NCBI GenBank assembly: GCA_001970955.1
Contig: MPUH01000076.1
Location: 53,556-117,555 of the forward strand
Direction: 5' to 3'
Length of the DNA: 64,000 nt
From: Stentor coeruleus
Lineage: Eukaryota > Ciliophora > Heterotrichea > Heterotrichida > Stentoridae
Part shown: positions 1 through 9,321 of the stretch, piece after piece
How positions within the stretch are numbered: position 1 is the stretch's first letter
Layout of the letters: each line of letters starts with the position of its first letter
The notes under the pieces: model-generated
Told to the model about the DNA's origin: nothing
The model's input: only the letters and a program-made list of their open reading frames with translations
Databases searched by the model: none
Program-made: the position numbers and the translations under genes

Positions 1-138
1 ATAAATCTTCCTGTTATAGAAAATGATCTTCCGGTTAACTCTGATGAAGTACTTTTAGAAATGCAATCGAGAATCTCAAATATTGAAAAAACTCTAGAAG
101 TAATACTAGAAAAGCTTTCAAATCAACTGCATCCATAG
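1..138 (+). CDS. C-terminal end of an unidentified protein (partial)
   Basis: Frame 1 is open from the first base to a TAG at 136-138 and encodes the last 45 residues of a protein whose body lies outside the window. The readable part is acidic and then helical (LEMQSRISNIEKTLEVILEK), with a heptad pattern that suggests a short C-terminal coiled coil. It runs convergently towards the kinase gene, whose stop codon is about 97 bp away, a spacing usual in this window. I do not recognise the family and no function can be given. Confidence 0.6.
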   Translation: MNLPVIENDLPVNSDEVLLEMQSRISNIEKTLEVILEKLSNQLHP

Positions 139-234
139 CTCATTCTTTACTTTAAATAACTTGTAAATCCTACAAAATAATCTTATCACATAAAAAATCC
201 TTACAAATTTATATTATCTAAAAAACCATTCTAA

Positions 235-1560
235 TTATCGATTTTTCTTAAACGTAAACCCTATAAAATTCCCATCTTTGCGTTTAGATTTTTTCTTTTG
301 AAAAGGAATAGGTGGGTAAAAAGCTTCTATTTCTTCAAACTTATCAAAATTCCTAGAATCAACTTCACTATCAACCTGAGGTATCCATAAAGCTGGTTTA
401 TTTCTCAAATTTTCCCAATCAACTCCTATGAAAAAAGGATGATTTTTGATTTCATTAGCTCCATTAGTCCCAAGTCTATTGTTTTTATCAGTGATAAGTT
501 TATTAATTAAATCTTGAGCTTCAGGTGAAAGTTTAGCTTCTTCAGGGATTTTAAATGTCCTTTTCCAATTTAAAATCCTTTGACATGTGACTTTTGGTTC
601 ATCAGCATAAAATGGAGGGTAACCAACGACCATTTCAAAAAAAATTACCCCTAAAGACCACCAGTCAACACGTTCATCATAACCAGCTCTACTAAAAACT
701 TCAGGAGCTATATAATCAGGTGTGCCTACAGTTGAATATAATAATTTTCTATTTCTCTCATGACGTGTTGCTATTTTTTGAGAATAATCTTCTTCAAGTT
801 TCGTTAGGTTTTCAAATGGATTTGCATAGGATAAGTCATTACATTTACAAAGACCGAAATCAGCAAGTTTTAGATGTCCATCAACTCCAATAAGTATGTT
901 ATCAGGCTTTAAGTCCCTGTGAATATAGTTTAACTTATGTACTGATTCTACAGCCATAATACATTCCGCAAGATATATCCTTGCTTCGTTTTCAGGTAAA
1001 ATATCTCTTTTAATAAGAATATTCATAAGATCTCCTCCAGAAAGATACTCCATAACCAAATACAAATAATTTTCATCTTGAAAAGAGTATTTAAGTTCAA
1101 CAACCCAATCATTTTGAGCTAAGGCAAGGATGTTTCTTTCAGATTTTACATGCTGGACCTGATTTTTATTAATCATATCCGACTTTTTCATTTTCTTCAT
1201 AGCAAAAACCTCACCTGTTTTCTTATGCCTAACAATTCTAACTTCCCCAAAAGCGCCTCTTCCTATTATGCTTTCAGGTTCAAAGTCGAAAACACTAATT
1301 TCTCGGCGATTTTCACGAAGTTTTTGGGCTTCGTTATGCAAAATCTCACTTTTCATTATTTTCTTTTCAGTAGCAGAGAGACCTAAATCATTCATATGCC
1401 TGTTAATTTTTTCCCACTCAATTATTTTTTCTTCTTCTTGTTTCTTTTTTTGTGAGTATTTCATTTCTATATAAGTTTTAGCGAATTGAGCTTTTTCTAG
1501 AGCTGTTGGTGAGACAGGGCAGTCGTCACGAATATTTCGTGGAGAGCCAAATTTTTCCAT
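235..1560 (-). CDS. NDR/LATS-family AGC serine/threonine kinase
   Basis: The 441-residue protein is a complete NDR-type kinase. A basic, helical N-terminal region (about residues 25-85) corresponds to the MOB-binding segment of the family. The kinase domain starts near residue 93 with the glycine loop GRGAFGEV, has the ATP-binding Lys122 (FAMKK), catalytic HRDLKPDN at 214-221 and DFG at 234-236. As in NDR kinases, an insert of about 35 residues precedes the activation loop, which reads STVGTPDYIAPE with the predicted phosphoserine near 276. The C-terminus carries the hydrophobic motif FIGFTF with Thr436 at the position phosphorylated by Ste20/MST kinases in NDR. Family role: with MOB co-activators it controls cell morphogenesis and division. 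The start has an AT-rich box directly upstream. No introns or breaks are seen. Confidence 0.95.
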   Translation of the reverse strand: MEKFGSPRNIRDDCPVSPTALEKAQFAKTYIEMKYSQKKKQEEEKIIEWEKINRHMNDLGLSATEKKIMKSEILHNEAQKLRENRREISVFDFEPESIIGRGAFGEVRIVRHKKTGEVFAMKKMKKSDMINKNQVQHVKSERNILALAQNDWVVELKYSFQDENYLYLVMEYLSGGDLMNILIKRDILPENEARIYLAECIMAVESVHKLNYIHRDLKPDNILIGVDGHLKLADFGLCKCNDLSYANPFENLTKLEEDYSQKIATRHERNRKLLYSTVGTPDYIAPEVFSRAGYDERVDWWSLGVIFFEMVVGYPPFYADEPKVTCQRILNWKRTFKIPEEAKLSPEAQDLINKLITDKNNRLGTNGANEIKNHPFFIGVDWENLRNKPALWIPQVDSEVDSRNFDKFEEIEAFYPPIPFQKKKSKRKDGNFIGFTFKKNR

Positions 1561-2329
1561 TATATTAGAATTATAATATATATATGAAATAATGGATTTT
1601 AAGCGTTTAGTAAAGAGAATGAATGATTTATTTCAAAGATGTGAATTTTGGTACCACAATTTTGGGACTTAACATATACAGATTATAATAATAAAGTCTT
1701 TGATCCGATAAATTAAGCTTTATAGCCATTGTGTTTTATCTAAAATTTAAACAGAAACAAATAGTAAAGTGCTTCATTTTTCTAAGTGGATAATAAGTGT
1801 TATTTAAGTATGCTTTTATGTATAATAAATAAGCTTGTGCTTAATTTATATGAATGCATAGTAATAAAAATTTCATAATATTTTAATATACGATGTAAAT
1901 ATTTGAAACTATATATTCATCACAAATATATTCTTCAATAAAATATCTAAAATCCTAACCTATTCTATCATATAAAGTTTAAAGTAGGTGATAGTTAAGG
2001 TGGTATGATTAAAACCTTGTCTGATCGAGGTTTGTTTGTCCTACGATCTCTTTCTTTTGGTAGATTCGGTATGTTAAACCACTGATTGTTGCTAGTTATG
2101 CGACTCTTTACTTGGCTGAGGAGTTTTTCTATCATATAACCCCTACTAATTTATTAAAATTTTTCTAAACCAAATATAAACTTTGTATTAAATACTTTAA
2201 ATTCAATTTAGACTATAAATATTTTACAATAATGATTTGATGTTTACCTATAACTAATACTTTTAATAGAATTGAATTTTTAATTCCCGATATGGATAAT
2301 TATATCCTGTTGACATACAATATAATAAA
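1561..2329. other. Divergent intergenic region, kinase to SNARE
   Basis: This is the shared 5' flank of the minus-strand kinase and the plus-strand SNARE gene. It holds no open frame that I would call. Most of it is very AT-rich, but about 1980-2150 is clearly richer in G and C and can fold; it is listed separately as a candidate RNA. Confidence 0.6.
1984..2164 (+). ncRNA. Candidate structured RNA with Pol III-like signals
   Basis: A G+C-richer island in AT-rich spacer DNA. GTAGG (1984-1988) pairs with CCTAC (2142-2146) and TGATAG (1989-1994) pairs with CTATCA (2129-2134), giving an 11-bp closing stem with a one-sided bulge. Inside, AAACCT (2012-2017) pairs with AGGTTT (2028-2033), and ACTCT (2103-2107) pairs with GGAGT (2120-2124). 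TAGTTAAGGTGG (1992-2003) fits an A box, GATCGAGGT (2023-2031) fits a B box at 8 of 9 positions, and a T5 run at 2160-2164 could terminate Pol III. I cannot assign it to a known class; it is not a normal tRNA. Confidence 0.4.
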
Positions 2330-2632
2330 ATGATGCATGAAGACCTAGTTAAGCAGCAAGATCAACAAATAGATGAAATTAACGAAATTGCTCTTCGACT
2401 TCATAACCACGCAAATATAATAAACACGGAACTCAAAGATCAACATGTGATGATAGAAAAACTCTCTGGCGAAGTTTATGAAAAATTAGAGAAAAAGAAT
2501 TTTGTGATGAAAAAAATTTGGAAACTCCTAAAGACAAATGGTAATTTCTAAGAAGATTGTAAAACTCTATGCACGGTGATGATTGTTGTTGCTATAGTTG
2601 TTGTCCTGTTTATTTTAGTCTTTTATACCTAG
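2330..2632 (+). CDS. Short Qc-type SNARE, tail-anchored (one 15-nt intron)
   Basis: Without splicing the frame stops after 73 codons. Removing the 15-nt intron at 2541-2555 extends it to the TAG at 2630-2632 and gives 95 residues. The first 65 residues form one SNARE helix with a Qc-like centre: INTELKDQHVMIEKL matches the Ix-EL-x-x-Q core in which the Gln is the zero-layer residue. After the splice comes a single hydrophobic anchor (VMIVVAIVVVLFILVFY) and almost no luminal tail. There is no N-terminal regulatory domain, as in Bet1 or minimal syntaxin-8/6-like proteins. Role by family: membrane fusion in the secretory or endosomal pathway. Which Qc subfamily it belongs to is not resolved. A second in-frame Met follows directly; the first is chosen because the AT-rich start box precedes it. 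Confidence 0.85.
2541..2555 (+). other. 15-nt intron in the SNARE gene
   Basis: GTAATTTCTAAGAAG: starts GTAA, ends AG, with A at position 10 as in the other two introns of the window. It contains an in-frame TAA, so retention would truncate the protein before its membrane anchor. Confidence 0.85.
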
Positions 2633-3458
2633 GATAATAATAACACTTATTCCTTTGAAAAATTGTGGTAAAGTTGAGGTTCGCTTTATTTTGTCAGTTT
2701 TTCTATATACTACTTTCTTAGAAGATAAATTTATATTGCTTTTTTTATTTTTATATTTACGTAAAGCTGTAAAATCAAATAGAAAATTAAAAAGTAGTTT
2801 ATAAAAAGAAATTTTATATTGAAAAATTATGGAAAGAGAATGTTTTGATTTTATGGTAGGAGATTTTTGATGAAAAACAATAAGAATATACTTTAGTGTA
2901 AAAGATATCAGCAGTGAAAAATAGGGATTATGGATGATATCTTTGTGTGATTGATATTGTCTTTATATACAATGTTATTTATGCAAAAATAGATACATCT
3001 CCAAAACTTTTACTAAGGGATTTAGCAATCAGATTTTTTTTAAACGAAAATTTTTAAAGCAGATAGTGCTAGGGTATATAAGATAATTTGGAAAAATAAC
3101 TAAAATATACAAAGAATTACTATATACCTAGAAACTATTATCAAAATGATATTGTTTACTATGATTATCTTTAAATAAAATTTCTTAACGAAATAAGCAT
3201 AAATTTTAGGATTGGTAAAGTTTGGTGACTAATTTTATATTAATAAATCTAATAAGAAAGATTAATTTATTTGCATAATTTTTTTTTTAACTAAAGCATT
3301 TAGTCATTTAAAATAGTTTTTCAACAATTTTCGTTAAAAATTCTAAATTTTTATTATTTTCAAATATCAAATAACTTTTTACAATCAAGAGTAAGAAATT
3401 TTAATTTTCATTATATTTAGCTTAGGTTCTAATAGTCTAATATTTATAAAATATAATA
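2633..3458. other. Intergenic region, nothing recognised
   Basis: 826 bp of AT-rich DNA between two plus-strand genes. I see no open frame, RNA-like island or repeat. An ATAATA box lies immediately before the next start codon. Confidence 0.5.
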
Positions 3459-4334
3459 ATGGGCAATGGGAACTTATTTAAAAACTGCAATATAATAGAC
3501 ATAGTAGATTCAGTGACAATTCCAGCATCTCCTAGTATATTAAAACGAAGTAGTAAACGTTATTTGTTATTAAAGCAGTTAAAAAAACTCAAGGAAAATT
3601 CTTTTGAGAAAAAGCCTTATATATGGGTATTAAACACAGTTCTTCTTCCAGTATCAGGCAATGAATGGGTTGAAAATAAATTAATAAATAGAGCAGTTTA
3701 TAGAGGACAAATGCATAAAGATATGCGAAATGGGCTTGGATTTCAATATTGGGGAGAAAATGCTACATACGAAGGATATTGGGTTAACGATAAGTCATAT
3801 GGTCTTGGTAAGCTTATTCATAAAGACAGTTCAATTTTCCAAGGCTTTTGGGTTAATGGGCATATTTATGGATATGGTGAATATACTGAAAAACTTGGTG
3901 GGTGTTACAAAGGATATTGGGAAAATGATTTACAGCATGGAAAAGGGTATGAATATTGGCCAGATGGGACTGAATATATAGGGAATTATTCTCATGGAGA
4001 AAAATGTGGTAAAGGGATTATGAAATATCCAGATGGGTCTATTTATACAGGAGATATATTGTGTAATAAACTTTGTGGGAATGGAAAATATAAATGGCCT
4101 GATGGGAAAATTTATGAAGGTGAGTGGAAAGATAATAAAATGAATGGATTTGGGAAAATGAAATGGAAAAATAAATATTATGAAGGGGAATTTGTTAATG
4201 ATAAAAGACAAGGATTTGGAATACTTGTTCATACAAAGAAAAAGAAATATGTTGGAAACTGGGAAAATGATAAAAAGAAAGGGAAAGGAAAATATGTGTA
4301 TGAAAATGGAACAGTAAAAGAAGTAGAATTTTAA
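3459..4334 (+). CDS. MORN-repeat protein
   Basis: 291 residues. After an 80-residue non-repetitive N-terminus, nine consecutive MORN repeats of about 23 residues run from residue 81 to 286, each starting with the Y-x-G-x-[WYF] signature (for example YEGYWVNDKSYGLG and YEGEWKDNKMNGFG). MORN repeats form an extended beta-sheet strip that binds lipid headgroups or dimerises; in ciliates such proteins are often cortical or at basal bodies, an inference here. The C-terminus is lysine-rich. There is no added domain of known function. The gene has no introns. Confidence 0.9.
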   Translation: MGNGNLFKNCNIIDIVDSVTIPASPSILKRSSKRYLLLKQLKKLKENSFEKKPYIWVLNTVLLPVSGNEWVENKLINRAVYRGQMHKDMRNGLGFQYWGENATYEGYWVNDKSYGLGKLIHKDSSIFQGFWVNGHIYGYGEYTEKLGGCYKGYWENDLQHGKGYEYWPDGTEYIGNYSHGEKCGKGIMKYPDGSIYTGDILCNKLCGNGKYKWPDGKIYEGEWKDNKMNGFGKMKWKNKYYEGEFVNDKRQGFGILVHTKKKKYVGNWENDKKKGKGKYVYENGTVKEVEF

Positions 4335-4724
4335 TAGAGACGTATTAAATAATAATAATTTTTATAGCGAAGGGTTTTAATTGAAATTTATAATATAATT
4401 TATGTTTTTATACTGATGGAGAAAATGGTTCACTAAGATATCTTTGAACCTTATTATTATTAATAATATATGATACAATTAAACTTAAATATCATTTTTT
4501 ATGTTATATTTTAACTAAAATTTTTAACACTCAAAGAATTCAAAAGTAAACTTTTGTTATTTTAGCATTTTACTGATAACCGACTGCCAAAAATAAACCA
4601 AAGCAATTTTTTATACACAAAAATAATAAATTCTTTGTTTTTTCTTATATACAAGCTAAGAGACAAAGGGAAATATCAAGATTCTCATAGCAGTTAAAAA
4701 AAATGAAGATTGTATTTAAAGCTT
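4335..4724. other. Intergenic region, nothing recognised
   Basis: 390 bp, AT-rich, between two plus-strand genes. No coding or structural signal was found. Confidence 0.5.
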
Positions 4725-5498
4725 ATGGCATATTATCACGATCAGCACCTCGCCTGGCAGCAAAGAGTAACCAAAGAACTAGTCACTGCAAGTCGATTCT
4801 TAAAGTAACCCTTACTTAGCATATATCAACCTCTAAACCGACCACAGACATCTTCATCAATAAAATCAGTTTTTTCAAATGCAACACATGGGAACAAGCC
4901 TTACTTAACAGGTGGCGATTTAAGAAACCTAAACGTTTTCGCTGAGGTCCGTGGAAAATACGCAAGACCTCCTCCAGTAAACCATAAAAAATCTGACATC
5001 CAAATATTATCCCCAAAAGAGAACTCAATAATCGCTCGACCAACCACATCAGGAAGCCTCAAACCCCGCAGTAGTTCCTACAATCGTAAACCAGGACAAA
5101 AAGAGCCTGAAAAGCCTTCAGAAGTCCTTCAATCCAAGCAATACAATAAACGATACAGATCTGTTAACCATAACGATGAGTCTAAAAAACCTCAAGAAAT
5201 TGACCATATACTCTTTGACCATTCAGTTGATAATATTAAAGAAGAAGAGCCTAAAAGTCAAGAAATTCCTCAAGGCGAAATTGAAGACCAAGAAGAAAAC
5301 TATCAAGAAGAAGAAAGAGATGAAGTAAAAGACTTAGAAAAGTTACTAAATGAAATAAGAGAAAAAGGAAGTCAAATAACAACAAGTTCGCAAAGGAAGT
5401 ATATTCTTGAACTAGAATCCTCATTACGTGAAGAAAAGCTCCGAAGGATAAAACTTGAGGAAACCCTTAAGAATTTAGGAGCAGATATAATATCCTAA
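4725..5498 (+). CDS. Hypothetical acidic coiled-coil protein (one 15-nt intron)
   Basis: The frame opens at ATG 4725, meets TAA after 27 codons, and is restored by removing the 15-nt intron at 4805-4819. The joined frame then runs to TAA 5496-5498 and encodes 252 residues. The N-terminus (MAYYHDQHLAWQQRVTKEL) is followed by a Ser/Pro-rich, probably disordered middle, a Glu-rich stretch around residues 165-200, and a C-terminal coiled coil (YILELESSLREEKLRRIKLE). I do not recognise the family. Coding potential is supported by the long restored frame and the canonical intron. It lies 73 bp upstream of the next plus-strand gene. Confidence 0.8.
4805..4819 (+). other. 15-nt intron in the hypothetical gene
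   Basis: GTAACCCTTACTTAG: GTAA start, A at position 10, TAG end. The in-frame TAA at its start would end translation if it were retained. Confidence 0.85.
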
Positions 5499-5571
5499 AT
5501 CAGGCATATTATTTAAAAGGAATTTTTTACTTAAAATTTCATAAAAACAAATTTTATAATAAAATCGTAAC

Positions 5572-6516
5572 ATGGATGAAATCCCTGATGTCTTGTGTAT
5601 TAACTGCGAAAATATGATTGAAATTACAAAACTTGAAGCACATTCTAAAATCTGCATCCAACCTACACAACAAGTTTTAAAATATAACAATATGAGTTTT
5701 CTTCCGGGGCTACATTTTCGATTAATTAAATTAAAATCCTCAGTTGAAGCTTTAGTTTATTATGAAAACGAGTCTTTATCAAGTTCTACAAAAGGATATT
5801 TGGAGTTTCTTATTGTTAAAGCTAATGAATTATTATCATTACATAATGATAACATGGAATCTGTTAATATAGCAACTGCAATAAACACAAAATTGAGGAA
5901 TGTTTCAGGAAAAATGCCTTGTAAATATGTAGTGTATTCTGAAAGACTTAGATTTCTTGCTTTAGAAAAAACTTATTTTATATTAGATGTGATAAGTAAA
6001 AAGACAGAAAGGATTTCGATATCCCAAATGCTCATAGCAAAAAAACAGGAAATGGACTATACGAAAAAACATATGAAATTCATCAAAAGAGCGAAAAATA
6101 GAATTGGAAATAGGACTAATTCTTATGATAACTTAGAAGAAGTTAGTTCAAATATAATACCTAGGTCAAGTATTATGAGTAATATTGAATCACCTGGTCA
6201 GAGAAAAGGAAATGGGGTTATAGAAATTGAAGACTTTCAACCTTTATCTAGTGGAGGTAGACAAAAAGTTGTGAATATAAAATCTGATATGAAAAAAAGT
6301 TTTTTTTCGAAATGTTTGGTTGTGAAACTAACTTTTCATTCTAAACATCCTGCGCAGTATATACAGATAAATGAATTGTATGAGAAAATATTGGAAAATA
6401 ACACCCCGGCTGAAAAGTGGGAAGAGTTTATAAGAGATGAGTTTGATCACCCTGAGAGATGGGTTAATTTGACTGTGATTCCTAGGTTTGATGCTGGAGA
6501 TGATAATTCAACTTAA
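5572..6516 (+). CDS. Hypothetical protein with N-terminal C2HC zinc motif
   Basis: 314 residues. The first 30 residues contain C-x2-C-x11-H-x4-C (CINCENMIEITKLEAHSKIC), a small C2HC zinc-binding motif of the kind seen at the start of many ciliate proteins. The rest has alternating helical and basic segments, including KKHMKFIKRAKNRIGNR near residue 160, a probably disordered centre, and a C-terminal globular-looking part ending EKWEEFIRDEFDHPERW. I know no family for the whole protein. Possible roles are protein or ubiquitin binding through the zinc motif, which is inference only. The frame has no breaks. Confidence 0.75.
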   Translation: MDEIPDVLCINCENMIEITKLEAHSKICIQPTQQVLKYNNMSFLPGLHFRLIKLKSSVEALVYYENESLSSSTKGYLEFLIVKANELLSLHNDNMESVNIATAINTKLRNVSGKMPCKYVVYSERLRFLALEKTYFILDVISKKTERISISQMLIAKKQEMDYTKKHMKFIKRAKNRIGNRTNSYDNLEEVSSNIIPRSSIMSNIESPGQRKGNGVIEIEDFQPLSSGGRQKVVNIKSDMKKSFFSKCLVVKLTFHSKHPAQYIQINELYEKILENNTPAEKWEEFIRDEFDHPERWVNLTVIPRFDAGDDNST

Positions 6517-7098
6517 GAAAGTGAGGATTTATATTATAAAATTTTTAATTGTAAAATTGAATTGTTTATAGGTTGTATTATAATATGATTTATGGATTAG
6601 TTGTTATTTTATAGTGATTTTGATAGTATTTTTTTGTAGTTGAAATATGTTGTTTTTAAAAGATATGAGGATTTGTGTATGATTTTGAGGGTAAAGGTAT
6701 GAATTTAAAGTTATCTTTAAATTTTGTTAATAAAAAAGTTTTAATAATTTTTCATAAACCACATGTTTTCGAGTTTTTATGAAACTTAGAATATTAAAAA
6801 TATTATTTTTAATTCAAATAGCGTATTGCTTTTACTGATGTTAGTGATATTGATACTTTAAGGTTTTTTGATTGGAATAATAAAGTCAAACCTTGAAAAT
6901 TCCAAGATTTGTAAACGAGAAAATGATATACAATAAATGCAAACATGAAAATAATTATTTTTACTTATTCAAAGCTTTAATAAGTTTCGATATAAAAATG
7001 AAAATATTTATAAATATATGATTGTAAAGCAACATAACAATTTATCAAATAAATTATCTTAGAAAACAGATTAGGTTCAGGCGTGTTTTATCGGTAAA
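6517..7098. other. Intergenic region, nothing firm
   Basis: 582 bp. The first part is G-rich and C-poor, as is usual downstream of plus-strand genes here. A 45-codon open stretch near 6885-7020 has no family resemblance and is not called. Confidence 0.4.
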
Positions 7099-8687
7099 AT
7101 GGTTACATGTTTACTTTTAGTTAAATGGGAATTAAATTTGCCGATAAAGTTAAGCATGAAAGCTTTAAAACTCAAACCACTTATATCTTCTAACAAGAAC
7201 CAAATTTTTGTAAAACCGCCTGAAAAAGTCTCAACTTCTCGTGAAAATGACAATTCAAGTTGGAAAAACTGCACATTTTGTACAGTTGATGAACTAAAAG
7301 ATTTGTTGAAAGGTAAAAGAACTAGAAGGGGAGTTATAATAAAAGAGAAGTTTGAAGATCATGATCAAGTCGAGAAACTAAACCACTGGCGTCACAATTC
7401 ATCAGCTCAAAGTCCAAGATCAATTGCAAAAAAATATACTTTTCGTCGAAAACTTTCAGTTACTTATGACCCATCAACTATAACCTTAATCAGTACTGAA
7501 GACTTCAATAGAGATAAAGATTCTGATAAATATAAAACTCCCTACTCAATAATAAATCAAGAAAGGAATAAGAATAAGATATTGAAAGATGAATATTTAA
7601 AAATCACAGTCAAAAACAATCAGATTATAAGAAATGCAATACATGAAATGGATGCTATATCATCTGAAATCGAAAGAGTAGAAAACTCAATCAAACGTTT
7701 AAAAGAAGATCTTGAAAATATCCACAAAGAGTTCACTGAAGCCGATATAAAAACATCAAACGAAATGAAACTTCTCCAACAGCAAGAAACATCATTACTC
7801 CAAACAGCTAAAAACATCCAACTCAAAAAGCTTTTTAAATTAGGAGAAGCACATGAAAACTATCTTCTACGAGAAAAACTCCGACAAGAAAAACAGTCCC
7901 TAACTGTCGAAATTGCGCGAATAAAAGAAAAATTTTCAAAACTTATAACAGAAAAAGAAAAAGAAAAGGAAATCTTAATCAGTATTAAAAGAGAACAAAA
8001 AAAAGAGCAATCATTACTGAAAAGTACTTTGATATCAATTTATATGAAAATTTTAAAGCAAGGTTTAGATTTAAGAGAAGAAGGTTTACGATGGGTAATA
8101 AAAAGTTTATGGCAATTAGATGAACCAATACCATTATCAGCATTTCCATATTTTTTTGATGAAGAATGTTCGCAGTTTTTACTTTNTTAGATGAACCAAT
8201 ACCATTATCAGCATTTCCATATTTTTTTGATGAAGAATGTTCGCAGTTTTTACTTTCTATGGCACAGTATGATATAGAATTAGCTGAGAATCAAGAACGA
8301 CTTGATTCAACAAGAACTAGGGTTAAAGAAGCTAGAAATCAAATGAGTGTGTCTAAAAACAATGAGGATTTGTTAGAAAATGTTAGAGCAAGACTAAGAA
8401 AACTTTGTAATTCAGTGAAAGTTTCACCGACTAGAAGACTTCATGATTTGAGTATTGGGGAAGATGAGGTATATGCTCATGAAGGGAATAATTATCTTAA
8501 TGAAATCGCTGAGATTAAAGAAAATATTGAGAAAATCAGCAAAGCTATGCATGTTATGACGGAAAAGGAAATTCGAAGGGTGACTAATAATTACAAGGTT
8601 AGTCCGGTTGAAGTTGGTCTTGCACATATTATTAAAGCTCTACTTGGTAGTCGTGCTCGTGATTATATGAAATTAACTCAAATATAA
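7099..8687 (+). CDS. Coiled-coil protein, split by an assembly duplication
   Basis: The reading frame is interrupted at the N at 8186, where 70 bp (8116-8185) is repeated exactly at 8187-8256. Collapsing the repeat gives one continuous frame of 505 residues. The N-terminal third is basic and probably disordered. From about residue 165 a long coiled coil follows (IRNAIHEMDAISSEIERVEN), with a short globular interruption around WVIKSLWQLDEPIPLSAFPY, then more helix to the end. Similar architecture occurs in ciliary and centrosomal proteins, but I recognise no family. The start is uncertain: ATG 7156 (MKALKLKPLI) is an alternative, since neither ATG has the usual AT box. Confidence 0.75.
8116..8256. 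repeat. 70-bp direct duplication around a single N (8186)
   Basis: The two copies are identical and separated only by N. Keeping both would break the coiled-coil gene, so this is best read as two contig ends that overlap but were not merged. Confidence 0.9.
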
Positions 8688-8798
8688 TAATGAAGGATTA
8701 TTTTCGGCACTTTTAAAACTTCCACAAATCAACATTTTTTTGTCTAATTTTCCTATAAAACCCAGTATAAAAATCCTAAATGCATTTATTATAAAAAT

Positions 8799-9290
8799 AT
8801 GGTAAATAACGAGTACAAAAAAGGAGGCAACTCACTGATCTTTGGTCTTTGGTTTATCTTTAACACAAGTATTCTCATATTTGGAATAGGTGAACTAAGT
8901 TTAGGTATTTACATATGTGAAATCGCCAATGCTTTCAAATGGTACAATGGGTGCTTTCTAATAATAGGTTTTTTCCAAATCCTCATCAGTCTTTTTGGGC
9001 ATATAATCCGTTATTCCCCATACAACCTTTTCATTTACATCCTATCCTTATCCCTTATCTTTATAATCCACACAACATTTTCCTTATTAGTCACCTCAAG
9101 TAGTAAAATAAACCTAAAATCCAATGATTTCAATGGTTTTTATCTGTATTTGCATATCCAACAAGGAATAAACTTACTTTTCTGTTCAATTCTCTCTGGA
9201 ATCTATTGGAAAACCCTAGAAAAATCAAACAAACCCATCCTAAACCAAAAAGAACTGAAAAATCAACATAACCCTTTTGTCAAAACCTAA
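8799..9290 (+). CDS. Small four-span membrane protein, tetraspanin-like topology
   Basis: 163 residues with four hydrophobic segments at about 14-37, 46-69, 76-101 and 122-142, short loops and a hydrophilic C-terminal tail. The layout (two close helices, a third, a short extracellular-type loop with few Cys, a fourth) resembles tetraspanins, but the loop between helices 3 and 4 is only about 20 residues and lacks the CCG motif. I therefore do not assign it to that family. Its function is unknown. It sits 111 bp after the coiled-coil gene, and its 5' flank is G-poor, as elsewhere. Confidence 0.7.
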   Translation: MVNNEYKKGGNSLIFGLWFIFNTSILIFGIGELSLGIYICEIANAFKWYNGCFLIIGFFQILISLFGHIIRYSPYNLFIYILSLSLIFIIHTTFSLLVTSSSKINLKSNDFNGFYLYLHIQQGINLLFCSILSGIYWKTLEKSNKPILNQKELKNQHNPFVKT

Positions 9291-9321
9291 TTTTGTTATA
9301 ATCTAAAACAATATATTCTAA

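Noticed and set aside
1984-2164. tRNA gene.
   Set aside because: A-box and B-box-like elements are present, but there is no acceptor stem, anticodon arm or T arm of tRNA form.
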